From Dyadobacter sp. CY261 (GTDB lineage: Bacteria > Bacteroidota > Bacteroidia > Cytophagales > Spirosomataceae), in assembly GCF_021440085.1 (NCBI RefSeq), contig NZ_JAKCPW010000006.1:372001-436000 (forward strand): a stretch of 64,000 nucleotides of DNA. The letters run 5' to 3'. The stretch's first letter is position 1, and each line of letters opens with the position of its first letter. Of the stretch, positions 23,948 to 32,306 are shown one piece after another. A program made the position numbers and the translations under genes. The notes below the pieces were generated by a model. The model was not told the DNA's origin. It saw only the letters and a list, made by a program, of their open reading frames with translations, and did no database searches.

Positions 23948-25753
23948 ATGAGAAACAGAAACGATTCCAGAGGCGGCAACAGTGCCCGTCCATCAGCCGG
24001 AGGCTCCAAAAGCGGAGGCGGCTACTTCAAACGCACAAAACCGGAGACCGAAAGCCGGTTCAGCAAACCAAGCATCAAAAAATCCAGCCTGAAATTTTCA
24101 GCCTCTGCCGAAAGCAAAGGCCAGAAAGCACGTCCTAATTTCGACCACGAGAAACCCAGAGAAGATCGCCCGCGCTTCGATAAGCCGAGCTTCGGTAAGC
24201 CGGGCTTCGACAAGCCACGTTTCGACAAACCGGGCTCCGGTAAGCCGGATTTCAAAAAATACGGTTCTGACAAAAGTGGATCTGGCAACGAACGTTCATT
24301 CCGTCGTGAAGGCGGTTCTTCTGAACGTAGTTTTAAAAAGGATTTTGCTAAAAGCGACTCCCGCCCCGGTGACAGAAAACCATTTGGCGACCGTTCTGAA
24401 AAGCCTCGTTTTGAACAAAACGACCGCAATCGTGAGTCAAAACCCCGATTTGATAGAGATAACGACGAACGTGAGTTCCGACCCCGTCCGGAAAGAGACG
24501 ATCGCGAATTCAAGCCGAGAGGTGACAGAAATGAGGGTGCGCGTGAGTTCAAGCCACGCACCGAAAGAGAGAGTAGCGACCGCGAGTTCAAGCCAAGAAG
24601 TGACAGAAATGAGGGTGCGCGTGAGTTCAAGCCACGCACCGAAAGAGATAGTAGCGATCGCGAATTCAAGCCGAGAGGTGACAGAAATGAGGGTGCGCGT
24701 GAGTTCAAGCCGCGCACTGAAAGAGATAGTAGCGACCGCGAGTTCAAGCCAAGAGTTGAGAGAAGCGAGGGTGGACGGGAGTTTAAGCCACGTTCAGAAA
24801 GAGACAATGGCGAGCGTCCCGTACGTTCATTCGACCGGAACTCTGAAAGACCTGCGTTTAAAAAAAAAGACGATAGAGAAGAGCCCGCCGACAAGCCACT
24901 CCGTTCACGGTTTCAGGACGACGAGCAAGAAAGCCGTAGTGGCTTGGAAAGACGAGTAGGCCGCTATGAGACTGCTCCTCGTTACAATTTGGATTACTAT
25001 GAGCAGAAAAAGAAATCGCCCAAACAGAAGGATAAGGAGGAAAGCGACGAGATCCGTCTCAACCGATACATCGCGAATGCGGGAATTTGCTCCCGCCGTG
25101 AGGCCGACGATCTGATTTCTTCGGGCCAGATTTCGGTAAATGGCAAGACCATCACCGAAATGGGTTATAAGGTGAGGCCAACCGACGTGGTGAAATACGG
25201 CAAGAAGGCATTGAACCCGGAGAAAATGGTGTATATTCTGATCAACAAACCGAAGGATTACATCACCACCACCGACGATCCTGAAGAGCGCAAAACCGTC
25301 CTCGATCTGATCGCTGGCGCATGTTCGGAGCGCGTATACCCGGTAGGCCGCCTCGACCGCAATACAACTGGCTTGTTGTTACTTACAAATGATGGTGAAT
25401 TAGCTGAAAAGCTGACACACCCGTCAAGCGGTATCAAGAAGATTTATCAGGCAGAACTGGACAAGCCCATTGCTACCGAAGATTTCGAAACCTTGCAACA
25501 TGGTGTTGAATTGGAGGACGGCTTTATCCGCCCCGACGAAGTGGGTATCGTAACGCCGGACGCATTCGTTGTAGGTCTTGAAATCCATAGCGGCCGCAAT
25601 CGTATCGTTCGCCGGATGTTCGAGCATTTGGGATATGAAGTTCAGAAGCTCGACCGCACAGTTTTTGCAGGTTTGAATAAGAAAGACCTGCCTCGCGGCA
25701 AATGGCGCTTCCTGAGTGAGAAAGAGGTAATCAAATTGAAGTTTATGCTTTAA
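23948..25753 (+). CDS. rRNA pseudouridine synthase (RsuA/RluB family) with long repetitive N-terminal extension
   Basis: Of 601 residues only the last 235 form the enzyme. An S4 RNA-binding domain (about 368-430, IRLNRYIANAGICSRREADDLISSGQISVNGKTI) is followed by the RsuA/RluB catalytic domain with the Asp motif VYPVGRLDRNTTGLLLLTNDGELAEKLTHPSSGIKKIYQ and the closing GRNRIVRRMFEHLGYEVQKLDR. The first 365 residues are disordered, rich in Arg, Lys, Asp, Glu, Ser and Gly, with FDKP-type pentad repeats (about residues 75-105) and four 26-residue repeats (about 185-288). The extension probably binds RNA or ribosomes, by charge. Whether the target is 23S or 16S rRNA cannot be decided. A long leader precedes the ATG. 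Confidence 0.9.
   Translation: MRNRNDSRGGNSARPSAGGSKSGGGYFKRTKPETESRFSKPSIKKSSLKFSASAESKGQKARPNFDHEKPREDRPRFDKPSFGKPGFDKPRFDKPGSGKPDFKKYGSDKSGSGNERSFRREGGSSERSFKKDFAKSDSRPGDRKPFGDRSEKPRFEQNDRNRESKPRFDRDNDEREFRPRPERDDREFKPRGDRNEGAREFKPRTERESSDREFKPRSDRNEGAREFKPRTERDSSDREFKPRGDRNEGAREFKPRTERDSSDREFKPRVERSEGGREFKPRSERDNGERPVRSFDRNSERPAFKKKDDREEPADKPLRSRFQDDEQESRSGLERRVGRYETAPRYNLDYYEQKKKSPKQKDKEESDEIRLNRYIANAGICSRREADDLISSGQISVNGKTITEMGYKVRPTDVVKYGKKALNPEKMVYILINKPKDYITTTDDPEERKTVLDLIAGACSERVYPVGRLDRNTTGLLLLTNDGELAEKLTHPSSGIKKIYQAELDKPIATEDFETLQHGVELEDGFIRPDEVGIVTPDAFVVGLEIHSGRNRIVRRMFEHLGYEVQKLDRTVFAGLNKKDLPRGKWRFLSEKEVIKLKFML
24500..24811 (+). repeat. four tandem 78-bp coding repeats in the pseudouridine synthase gene
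   Basis: Units begin at 24500, 24578, 24656 and 24734, each encoding about DREFKPRGDRNEGAREFKPR plus TERDSS. The first three are nearly identical at the DNA level; the fourth has diverged (VERSEGG). Each unit holds two REFKPR hexads separated by 12-14 residues, so a shorter internal period is also visible. The array is in frame and could change copy number by slippage or recombination. Confidence 0.85.
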
Positions 25754-25771
25754 TAGCATGCATTATACAAG

Positions 25772-25808
25772 AAGGGCTGCGATGGTGATCATCACAGCCC
25801 TTTATTTA
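25772..25808 (+). terminator. terminator of the pseudouridine synthase gene
   Basis: AAGGGCTG (25772-25779) pairs with CAGCCCTT (25795-25802), with further pairing inside (GATG/CATC) and TTTATTTA following. It lies 19 bases after the stop codon and may also serve the convergent htrA gene. Confidence 0.65.
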
Positions 25809-25823
25809 TGCGTTTTGATTGAA

Positions 25824-27356
25824 TTACAATCTGAATCCGAATGAGTAGATATCGTAAGGAGCATCGGGGTAAAGCCCTTCAAACTGCACCATCGATTCTT
25901 CCTTACCGGCGATGGCCGCTTCAAATTCCTTCACCGTCTTCACCGCCTTACCATTCACTTTGGTAATAATGAAACCTTCTTCCACCTGCGAGCGAGCAAA
26001 TTTGCCGCCGTCGATCGACAATACTTTCACACCACCATCGATTTTGTAACGCGATAGTCTTTGCTTTTCCTGATCCGTCAGATTACCAAACTGCGCGCCT
26101 AGCGAACTCATTACAGCTGCTGATTCGTCACGTTTGATGATCTCTGAACCACCTGTCCGGTTGCGCAACGTAATGCTCAGGTCTTTTTCTTTACCGTCGC
26201 GATTCACAGTAAGATTCACTTTATCGCCAGGTTTGTGCAAGCCGATAGACTGCTGCAATTCAGGGATCGAATGAATGTTGGCACCATCTACTTTTACGAT
26301 TACATCACCTTTGCTCACGCCGCCTGCTTTTGCAGCGCTATTTTCGGTGAAGTCACGGACATAAACGCCGTCATTTACCTTCACACCGTATTCTTCGGCT
26401 TTTCTGCTGTCTAGGTCATCCAGGGAAATACCCAGGTAACCGCGTTGTACATTACCAAATTTGATCAGATCGCTCGACACTTTTTTCACGATGCTCGAAG
26501 GCACTGCAAATGCATAACCTGCAAAACTACCCGTTGGGCTGGCGATCGCGGTATTGATTCCGATCAGCTCGCCTTTGAGATTCACCAATGCACCACCACT
26601 GTTTCCAGGATTCACAACGGCGTCAGTCTGGATAAATGATTCCAACGGCGAATCGCCTGGGGCAGAAGAAGTTGGCTGCATTTGGTTTCGACGTGATTGA
26701 CCGATAATGCCTAATCCACGGCCTTTTGCACTCACAATACCGGCTGTTACAGTAGATTCGAGGTTGAAAGGGTTACCCACGGCGACTACCCATTCTCCTA
26801 CTTTCACAGCATCTGAATTACCCAGCGTTACCGCAGGCAAATCTTTTCCGTCGATCTTAATCACCGCAATGTCGGTAGAAGGATCTGTACCGATCACTTT
26901 CGCGCGGAATTTGCTTTTATTATGTAAAGTCACTTCCAACTCCTGCGCACCTTCCACCACGTGGTTATTGGTAACGATATAGCCATCATTGGAAATAATC
27001 ACGCCTGAACCGGTCGCCTCCGATTGCTGCGGGCCGCGCTGACCTCCGAAATCATCTCCGAAAAAGTCACGAAAAATATCGGGAATTTGCTGCTGCCCAC
27101 GGGACGCTTGCCTTGTACTGGTGGATTTAATGTGGACAACGGTCGGTGTAGTGGCCTCGGCTGCATAAACGAAATCACCCGGAGCACCCGCAGGGGCACC
27201 TGCCGATGTGAAGCGCGCTATATTTTCAGAAGCCGCTTCTTTAAAAATTACATCTTTATCATTATCAGGAGCCAGGAGTTTGAGGCCAGCTATGGTTGAC
27301 GCACTTGAAATCAACCCAACCAACACCAAACCTTTCCAATTTGTTTTCATAGACAT
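25824..27356 (-). CDS. Do-type periplasmic serine protease (HtrA/DegQ)
   Basis: The 510-residue protein has an N-terminal hydrophobic segment (residues 8-27) acting as signal or anchor, a trypsin-like domain and two PDZ domains (about 300-395 and 420-505). The catalytic triad is H132 (TNNHVVEG), D162 (TDIAVIKID) and S253 (NPGNSGGALVN). A Gln/Arg-rich loop between residues 82 and 112 corresponds to the LA loop. Do proteases degrade or hold misfolded envelope proteins. An exact -7 box TATCTTTG (minus strand, 27441-27448) lies about 85 bases upstream of the start. Confidence 0.94.
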   Translation of the reverse strand: MSMKTNWKGLVLVGLISSASTIAGLKLLAPDNDKDVIFKEAASENIARFTSAGAPAGAPGDFVYAAEATTPTVVHIKSTSTRQASRGQQQIPDIFRDFFGDDFGGQRGPQQSEATGSGVIISNDGYIVTNNHVVEGAQELEVTLHNKSKFRAKVIGTDPSTDIAVIKIDGKDLPAVTLGNSDAVKVGEWVVAVGNPFNLESTVTAGIVSAKGRGLGIIGQSRRNQMQPTSSAPGDSPLESFIQTDAVVNPGNSGGALVNLKGELIGINTAIASPTGSFAGYAFAVPSSIVKKVSSDLIKFGNVQRGYLGISLDDLDSRKAEEYGVKVNDGVYVRDFTENSAAKAGGVSKGDVIVKVDGANIHSIPELQQSIGLHKPGDKVNLTVNRDGKEKDLSITLRNRTGGSEIIKRDESAAVMSSLGAQFGNLTDQEKQRLSRYKIDGGVKVLSIDGGKFARSQVEEGFIITKVNGKAVKTVKEFEAAIAGKEESMVQFEGLYPDAPYDIYSFGFRL

Positions 27357-27440
27357 ATGTTGGGGTTATATTTTTATAGACAAATAACGTAAATCGATTA
27401 ACAAATTATTCCCGTCGTAGATTCGTTTAACATCTTTTAA

Positions 27441-27448
27441 CAAAGATA
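27441..27448 (-). promoter_or_regulatory. -7 promoter box for htrA/degQ
   Basis: CAAAGATA on the plus strand reads TATCTTTG on the minus strand, an exact TAnnTTTG match. There is no TTTG at the -33 position. The leader would be about 80 bases. Confidence 0.35.
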
Positions 27449-27503
27449 TTCTATTTAGGAATTTACTAAAATATCCTGCCAGGGGATTATCAAAAGGCAT
27501 CCA

Positions 27504-27534
27504 TAAAAAAGGCGCTATCCTTACGAATAACGCC
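27504..27534 (-). terminator. terminator of hsp20
   Basis: GGCG-TAT and ATA-CGCC pair with one mismatch around the loop CCTTACGA. Read on the minus strand the stem is followed by TTTTTTATGG. It begins about 20 bases after the hsp20 stop codon. Confidence 0.7.
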
Positions 27535-27554
27535 CATCATTTGGATTCGTCCGA

Positions 27555-27983
27555 CTATGCGATCTCGATTAGACGCGCAGGTTTTTCTTTCGCTTCCTCA
27601 CGCTTTGGCAGTGCAATGCTTAGGATGCCGTCGGCATAGTTTGCTTGGATTTTTTCGCCATCCACGGTGTTGGGCAAAGTGAAGGTTCTTTGGAAAGAAG
27701 TGTATTTAAATTCTTTCCTGGTGTATTTCTCATTGTTCTCTTCTTCCTTCTGCTCTTTCTCCGCCGAAATGGTCAGTTGATTTTTCTCGAGGTTGAGTTT
27801 AAAGTCAGATTTTTGAAGACCGGGAGCTGCTACTTCAATGCGGAAGCCTTCTTTACTTTCAACCACATTCACAGCTGGTACGGTGCCTGCGAAAGCAGGG
27901 TTGTTATACTCGTGGAATAGATCCTTACCAAAAAATCCGTTCAAATAAGATGGACCTGCGAAATGTTTGACTAATGTGCTCAT
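27555..27983 (-). CDS. Hsp20/alpha-crystallin small heat shock protein
   Basis: The 142-residue protein contains a full alpha-crystallin domain (about 38-130): VPAVNVVESKEGFRIEVAAPGLQKSDFKLNLEKNQLTISAEKE, the phylum-typical EEENNEKYTRKEFKYTSFQRTFTLPNTVDGEKIQANYADGILSIALPK (A-x-Y-x-x-G-I-L motif), and a C-terminal ARLIEIA tail that serves as the I-x-I anchor for oligomers. These chaperones hold unfolding proteins in the cytosol without ATP. A pair of 12-bp repeats lies 110-160 bases upstream. Confidence 0.95.
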   Translation of the reverse strand: MSTLVKHFAGPSYLNGFFGKDLFHEYNNPAFAGTVPAVNVVESKEGFRIEVAAPGLQKSDFKLNLEKNQLTISAEKEQKEEENNEKYTRKEFKYTSFQRTFTLPNTVDGEKIQANYADGILSIALPKREEAKEKPARLIEIA

Positions 27984-28093
27984 TGTTATAAGGTTTTGTT
28001 GTTCTAAGATTTCAGATTTTTAACCCCTTGCGGTTATGCCCTTATATAACAACTACCGTTCCGAGCCAGAAAAGGACGAAATTTATCAGACAG

Positions 28094-28145
28094 AATGGCC
28101 GTTTTTGCAACTTTTATTTAAAAACACAGACAAAATGGCCGTTTT
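28094..28145. promoter_or_regulatory. paired AATGGCCGTTTT repeats upstream of hsp20
   Basis: AATGGCCGTTTT occurs at 28094-28105 and 28134-28145, 40 bases apart, each preceded by ACAGACA-like bases. Each core is nearly palindromic (AAAANGGCCNTTTT). They lie between the hairpin following rnc and the hsp20 start, suggesting two binding sites of a regulator. The role is inferred. Confidence 0.35.
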
Positions 28146-28175
28146 CTATCTTATAAAATGACAAAAACACAGTTA

Positions 28176-28197
28176 GCTCATTGGGTAGCCAATGAGC
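28176..28197 (-). terminator. hairpin after rnc
   Basis: GCTCATTGG (28176-28184) and CCAATGAGC (28189-28197) form a perfect 9-bp stem with a 4-base loop, 22 bases after the rnc stop codon on the minus strand. The T run comes a few bases late (TAACTGTGTTTTTG). It probably ends the acpP-fabF-rnc transcript. Confidence 0.6.
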
Positions 28198-28219
28198 GCG
28201 CATTTATCAGTATGGAGTG

Positions 28220-28966
28220 TTATTTCAATTCAAGAATTGCACAAGCCTGCTCCGATGCGGATTGTTCGGCTTTCTTTTTGGTAAAACCATTTCCTACGGC
28301 GAAAGGCTCGTCGTTAACGAGTATTTGGGAAATAAATTCGCGGTGATGGCGGGTGCCCCGCTCTTCGAGTATTTCGAAGCGTATCTCCTTGCCTTCGCGC
28401 TGCGCCCATTCGATGATAAGGCTTTTGAAGTTCACATTGTTCTGGATAATATTGTCCAGATCGTAATGCGTGATCAGTTTGCTGATAATGAAGGTTCGCG
28501 TGAAGCGGAAACCTTTGTCCAGGTAAATAGCTCCTACAAACGCTTCGAGCGCATCGCCGTACATAGACGAGCGGGGAGACATGCCGCGACGGTTGCCGTC
28601 ATATTCGATCAGCCGATCAAGACCAAGTTTTCGCGAAATCTGGTTCAGAGATTCACGGTTTACAATCCGAGAGCGAATTTCGGTCAGGAATCCTTCGTCC
28701 TTATAGGGATATTTAGTAAAAAGAAATTCAGCTACCACCATACCGAGTACCGCATCGCCCAGGTATTCCAAACGCTCGTTCGATTCCCTGAAACCCTTGA
28801 TAGCAGTCTCGCGAGAGGCGGATGTATGCCTGAAAGCCAGCTGATAAACGCCCAGATTAGAAGGCTTGTCGCCTATTACATGCGCAATCGACTCCTTAAA
28901 TTTTTTGTCCTCAGCACTTCCGGTCCTGAAAAGGGAAAGTATCGGTATAAGAATTCGCTTTGCCAA
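28220..28966 (-). CDS. rnc: ribonuclease III
   Basis: The 248-residue protein has the RNase III domain with the signature NERLEYLGDAVLGMVVAEFLF (catalytic Glu and Asp) and the second metal site GDALEAFVGAIYLDKGF. It is followed by a double-stranded RNA-binding domain (about 175-248, ERGTRHHREFISQILVNDEPFAVGNGFTKKKAEQSASEQA). It cuts double-stranded RNA in rRNA processing and mRNA decay. It lies 14 bases after fabF, in the acpP-fabF-rnc order known in many bacteria. Confidence 0.96.
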   Translation of the reverse strand: MAKRILIPILSLFRTGSAEDKKFKESIAHVIGDKPSNLGVYQLAFRHTSASRETAIKGFRESNERLEYLGDAVLGMVVAEFLFTKYPYKDEGFLTEIRSRIVNRESLNQISRKLGLDRLIEYDGNRRGMSPRSSMYGDALEAFVGAIYLDKGFRFTRTFIISKLITHYDLDNIIQNNVNFKSLIIEWAQREGKEIRFEILEERGTRHHREFISQILVNDEPFAVGNGFTKKKAEQSASEQACAILELK

Positions 28967-28980
28967 TGGTAGAGAATTAA

Positions 28981-30234
28981 TCAGTCTTCATACTTTTTGA
29001 AAACGACTGATGCATTATGACCTCCGAAACCGAAAGTATTGCTCAAAGCAATATTTACACGACGTTTTTCAGCTTTATTGAAAGTAAGCTTCAACCGCGG
29101 ATTGATTTCCGGATCGTCGGTAAAATGGTTAATGGTTGGCGGCACGACCTGGTCTCTGATCGCCATAATACAGGCCGCAGCTTCGATGGCTCCTGCTCCT
29201 CCCAATAAATGCCCTGTCATCGATTTCGTAGAGCTGATACTTAGATCATATGCATGCTCGCCGAAGAATTTTTCTATGGCCTTGATCTCCTGCGGGTCAC
29301 CGATCGGGGTGGATGTACCGTGGGTATTAATGTAGTCGATGTCCTCAGGCTTGATACCTGCATTCTCGATCGCATTTTTCATTACCATGTAAGCTCCCAG
29401 GCCTTCCGGATGCGGAGCGGTGATGTGATAGGCGTCGGACGACATGCCGGCACCAATCATTTCGGCGTATATTTTGGCTCCCCGTGCTTTTGCATGCTCG
29501 AGTTCTTCCAGGATAATAGCCGCCCCGCCTTCTCCAAGCACGAAACCATCGCGGTCTTTATCGTAAGGGCGCGAAGCCGTTTCGGGCGAATCGTTTCTTT
29601 CGGACAATGCTTTCAATGCATTGAAACCGCCTACACCGGCAATCGTTACCGCCGCTTCCGAACCGCCGGAGATACACACATTCATCAAACCAAGTTTGAT
29701 ATAGTTGAATGCGTCGATCAATGCGTTGGTTGCCGAAGCGCAAGCAGACACTGTGATAAAATTAGGCCCCCGGAAACCATATCGGATCGAAAGTACACCT
29801 GAGGCACTGTCAACGATCATTTTCGGGATAAAGAAAGGGTTGAAGCGGGGTGTCCTGCCGTTCTCGGAGAAGTTCATCACTTCTTCCTCGAAAGTTTTGA
29901 GGCCGCCGATTCCGGAGCCCCAAATTACACCGGCTTTGTCGAGATCAAGCGTATCTGCGTCAAAGCCGGCGTCCTTCATCGCTTCATCAGCTGCGATGAC
30001 GGCGTATTGTGTAAAGGGGTCCATTTTACGGGCTTCTTGCCGAGGGATGTAATTGGTAACGTCCAGGCCTTTTACCTCACACGCAAAGCGGGTACGAAAC
30101 TTCTCGGCATCGAACCGCGTGATGGGGGCCGCACCGCTTACGCCTGCAACCAGATTTGACCAAAAGGTAGGAACATCATTGCCAACGGGCGTCAATGCGC
30201 CCATTCCTGTAATTACAACTCGCTTAAAACTCAT
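28981..30234 (-). CDS. fabF: beta-ketoacyl-ACP synthase II
   Basis: The 417-residue thiolase-fold enzyme has the Cys-His-His active site: Cys near residue 164 in TVSACASATNALIDAF, His in YINTHGTSTPIGDPQE, and His in KSMTGHLLGGAGAIEA. It ends with the family's NTFGFGGHNASVVFK. FabF elongates acyl-ACP by condensation with malonyl-ACP in fatty acid synthesis. It sits 43 bases after its substrate carrier gene acpP and directly before rnc. Confidence 0.97.
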   Translation of the reverse strand: MSFKRVVITGMGALTPVGNDVPTFWSNLVAGVSGAAPITRFDAEKFRTRFACEVKGLDVTNYIPRQEARKMDPFTQYAVIAADEAMKDAGFDADTLDLDKAGVIWGSGIGGLKTFEEEVMNFSENGRTPRFNPFFIPKMIVDSASGVLSIRYGFRGPNFITVSACASATNALIDAFNYIKLGLMNVCISGGSEAAVTIAGVGGFNALKALSERNDSPETASRPYDKDRDGFVLGEGGAAIILEELEHAKARGAKIYAEMIGAGMSSDAYHITAPHPEGLGAYMVMKNAIENAGIKPEDIDYINTHGTSTPIGDPQEIKAIEKFFGEHAYDLSISSTKSMTGHLLGGAGAIEAAACIMAIRDQVVPPTINHFTDDPEINPRLKLTFNKAEKRRVNIALSNTFGFGGHNASVVFKKYED

Positions 30235-30277
30235 AAAATTGGGACAGAAATAGAAGATTGTACTGGTAAAAACCGGA

Positions 30278-30514
30278 TTACTTCACGTTTTCTTCCAGAT
30301 ATGCAACAGCCTGACCAACTGTACCGATGTTCTCTGCCTGATCGTCAGGAATAGAAAGATTGAATTCCTTTTCGAATTCCATAATCAATTCAACGGTGTC
30401 TAGAGAGTCTGCTCCCAAGTCGTTCTGGAAGTTTGCTTCCGGTGTAACCTCCGACTCTTCAACGCCGAGTTTTTCGACGATAATTTGCTTAACTCTTTCT
30501 GCAATTGCTGACAT
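30278..30514 (-). CDS. acpP: acyl carrier protein
   Basis: The 78-residue acidic protein carries the phosphopantetheine attachment site at S37 in [21 protein letters not shown]. Four-helix ACP architecture is evident and the length is typical. It carries the growing fatty acid chain in the cytosol and heads the acpP-fabF-rnc operon. Confidence 0.98.
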   Translation of the reverse strand: MSAIAERVKQIIVEKLGVEESEVTPEANFQNDLGADSLDTVELIMEFEKEFNLSIPDDQAENIGTVGQAVAYLEENVK

Positions 30515-30746
30515 TTTATAATCACTTTTTGGTTAAAATCGCCACAAAGAAAGATATTTCAGTTCACTTTTTCAAAAATTTTTTAAACACTTCATTTTAA
30601 TGCACAATCCCCGTTCAAAATAAAAAAAAGCAGGAAATCAGTCATTTATAAGGGTTCTGTTTCAAGAAATCCGCAGAGTGCAAAGAGAACATTAAGGATA
30701 GCCGTACATTCGCAAAACATTTATCAATATCTACACCAATACCAGT

Positions 30747-31559
30747 ATGATCTCGATACCGAAGCTGAAAAACACCGATTCTGCATCATTTTTACTGATG
30801 GCCGGCCCCTGCGCCATCGAAGGCAGGGATATGGCCCTGAGAATCGCTGAACACATCGTTACAGTAACCGACCGACTTCGTATCCCCTATATTTTCAAAG
30901 GTTCTTACCGGAAAGCCAACCGTACCAAAATTGACTCATTTACGGGAATTGGTGATGAAAAAGCGCTGAAAATCTTGCAAGAGGTAAGTCAGACATTCGG
31001 CATTCCTACTGTAACCGACATACACGAATCACACGAAGCCGCATTCGCTGCGGAATATGTGGATGTCCTGCAAATCCCCGCATTCCTCTGCCGCCAAACC
31101 GAGTTGCTAGCAGCCGCAGCACGTACGGGCAAAGCGGTGAATGTTAAAAAGGGACAGTTCCTTTCCGGCGCATCGATGAAATTCGCAGCCGAAAAAATTA
31201 ATGAAGTAAACCCCAAAGTCCAGGTTATCCTCACCGACCGCGGCAATAGTTTCGGTTATGGAGATTTGGTTGTCGATTACCGGAACCTTCCCGAAATGGC
31301 GGCATTCGGAGTTCCTGTTGTGATGGACTGCACGCACTCGCTGCAACAGCCTAACCAAAGTTCCGGCGTCACAGGCGGCAAACCCAAACTGATCGAGACC
31401 ATTGCCAAAGCAGCCATTGCCGTGGGGGCCGACGGGCTTTTTATAGAAACGCATTTCAACCCGTCTGAAGCCAAATCCGACGGCGCAAACATGCTCCCGC
31501 TCGACCAGCTCGAAGGATTATTGGAAAGACTCGTACGTGTGAGAGAAGCCATTTTATGA
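30747..31559 (+). CDS. kdsA: 3-deoxy-8-phosphooctulonate synthase
   Basis: The 270-residue protein matches KdsA throughout: LLMAGPCAIEGRDMALRIAEHI, YIFKGSYRKANRTKIDSFTGIGDEKALKIL, VDVLQIPAFLCRQTELLAAAA, VNVKKGQFLSGASMK, RGNSFGYGDLVVDYRNLPEM, and the C-terminal DCTHSLQQPNQSSGVTGGKPKLIETIAKAAIAVGADGLFIETHFNP. It condenses arabinose-5-phosphate with PEP to make KDO-8-phosphate for lipopolysaccharide inner core. The conserved Asn in KANRTK (YRKANR) is typical of the metal-independent class. It overlaps the PAP2 gene by 4 bases, implying translational coupling. Confidence 0.96.
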   Translation: MISIPKLKNTDSASFLLMAGPCAIEGRDMALRIAEHIVTVTDRLRIPYIFKGSYRKANRTKIDSFTGIGDEKALKILQEVSQTFGIPTVTDIHESHEAAFAAEYVDVLQIPAFLCRQTELLAAAARTGKAVNVKKGQFLSGASMKFAAEKINEVNPKVQVILTDRGNSFGYGDLVVDYRNLPEMAAFGVPVVMDCTHSLQQPNQSSGVTGGKPKLIETIAKAAIAVGADGLFIETHFNPSEAKSDGANMLPLDQLEGLLERLVRVREAIL

Positions 31560-32245
31560 TCCCAAAATTTACAAAGGCATATCTGATATGCCTTTTTCTT
31601 TGCGCATTAATACTTCCTGAGGCATCATTTGCCCAGCAGGATTCCACATTATGGAAAGTCACGGCCGGGGATGTGATCCCGCCCGTAACGCTAGGGCTGG
31701 CAGGACTGATCGTGCAGGGAAAGATCAGCCGGCAATTACAGCAACATGTGGTTTCTAAATATCCGAATTATCATACGCGTGTAGACAATTATCTGCCATA
31801 CGCACCCGGCGTGGTCAGCCTTAGCCTTGCTGCGGCGGGTATCAAAGGAAAGCATAAGCTTGGCGATCAGGTGATTCTCGCATTGCTCTCAAATATTATC
31901 GCGCAAGGTGTTACCCAAAGTCTGAAACGCATTATCAGCTATCCGCGGCCCAATGGCGAAGACAACCATTCATTCCCATCGGGACACAGCACGACCGCAT
32001 TCGCAAACGCCACAATCCTGCATGAGGAATATGGACAGCGCAGCGTATTATATAGTATAGGCGGCTTTGGAACGGCCACCGCGGTAGGAACCATGCGGGT
32101 ACTGGGCAACCATCACTGGCTCGCAGACGTGCTGATGGGCGCAGGAATAGGCATAGCAGCCACGAAAGTGGTCTACATCAGTTACCCGTGGATGCAGCAG
32201 CAGGTACGACGTATCAAAGCGAAACAGCGCAACAAAAAAAACTGA
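31556..32245 (+). CDS. PAP2-family phosphatase, exported or membrane-associated
   Basis: The 229-residue protein begins with a signal-like hydrophobic segment ending ASFAQQ and has a few further hydrophobic stretches. The three acid-phosphatase motifs are present: KRIISYPRPNGEDN (motif 1), HSFPSGHSTTAFANA (motif 2) and MRVLGNHHWLADVLMGAGIG (motif 3, with the nucleophilic His). PAP2 enzymes of this kind dephosphorylate lipid phosphates such as undecaprenyl pyrophosphate or lipid A on the periplasmic side. The ATG overlaps the stop codon of kdsA (ATGA), so co-expression with KDO synthesis is likely and a lipid A or carrier-lipid substrate is plausible but not shown. Confidence 0.9.
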   Translation: MIPKFTKAYLICLFLCALILPEASFAQQDSTLWKVTAGDVIPPVTLGLAGLIVQGKISRQLQQHVVSKYPNYHTRVDNYLPYAPGVVSLSLAAAGIKGKHKLGDQVILALLSNIIAQGVTQSLKRIISYPRPNGEDNHSFPSGHSTTAFANATILHEEYGQRSVLYSIGGFGTATAVGTMRVLGNHHWLADVLMGAGIGIAATKVVYISYPWMQQQVRRIKAKQRNKKN

Positions 32246-32306
32246 ATGCTGCTGACATAGGGTTGTCACTTGGAGATTTGTTTTTTGTGCAAAACATCTG
32301 TTAGCC

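Noticed and set aside
24022-24894. Open 290-codon frame on the minus strand opposite the pseudouridine synthase extension
   Set aside because: It is the antisense reading of the repetitive charged region; its Leu/Ser/Arg-rich repeats are a direct mirror of the sense codons and it has no start context or family features.
28094-28112. Possible sigma-54 promoter TGGC...TTGC upstream of hsp20
   Set aside because: The GG to GC distance is 8 bases rather than the required 10, and it points away from hsp20.
28217-28972. Plus-strand frame of 251 codons covering rnc
   Set aside because: The minus strand encodes clear RNase III with both metal sites; the plus frame has no recognisable motif.
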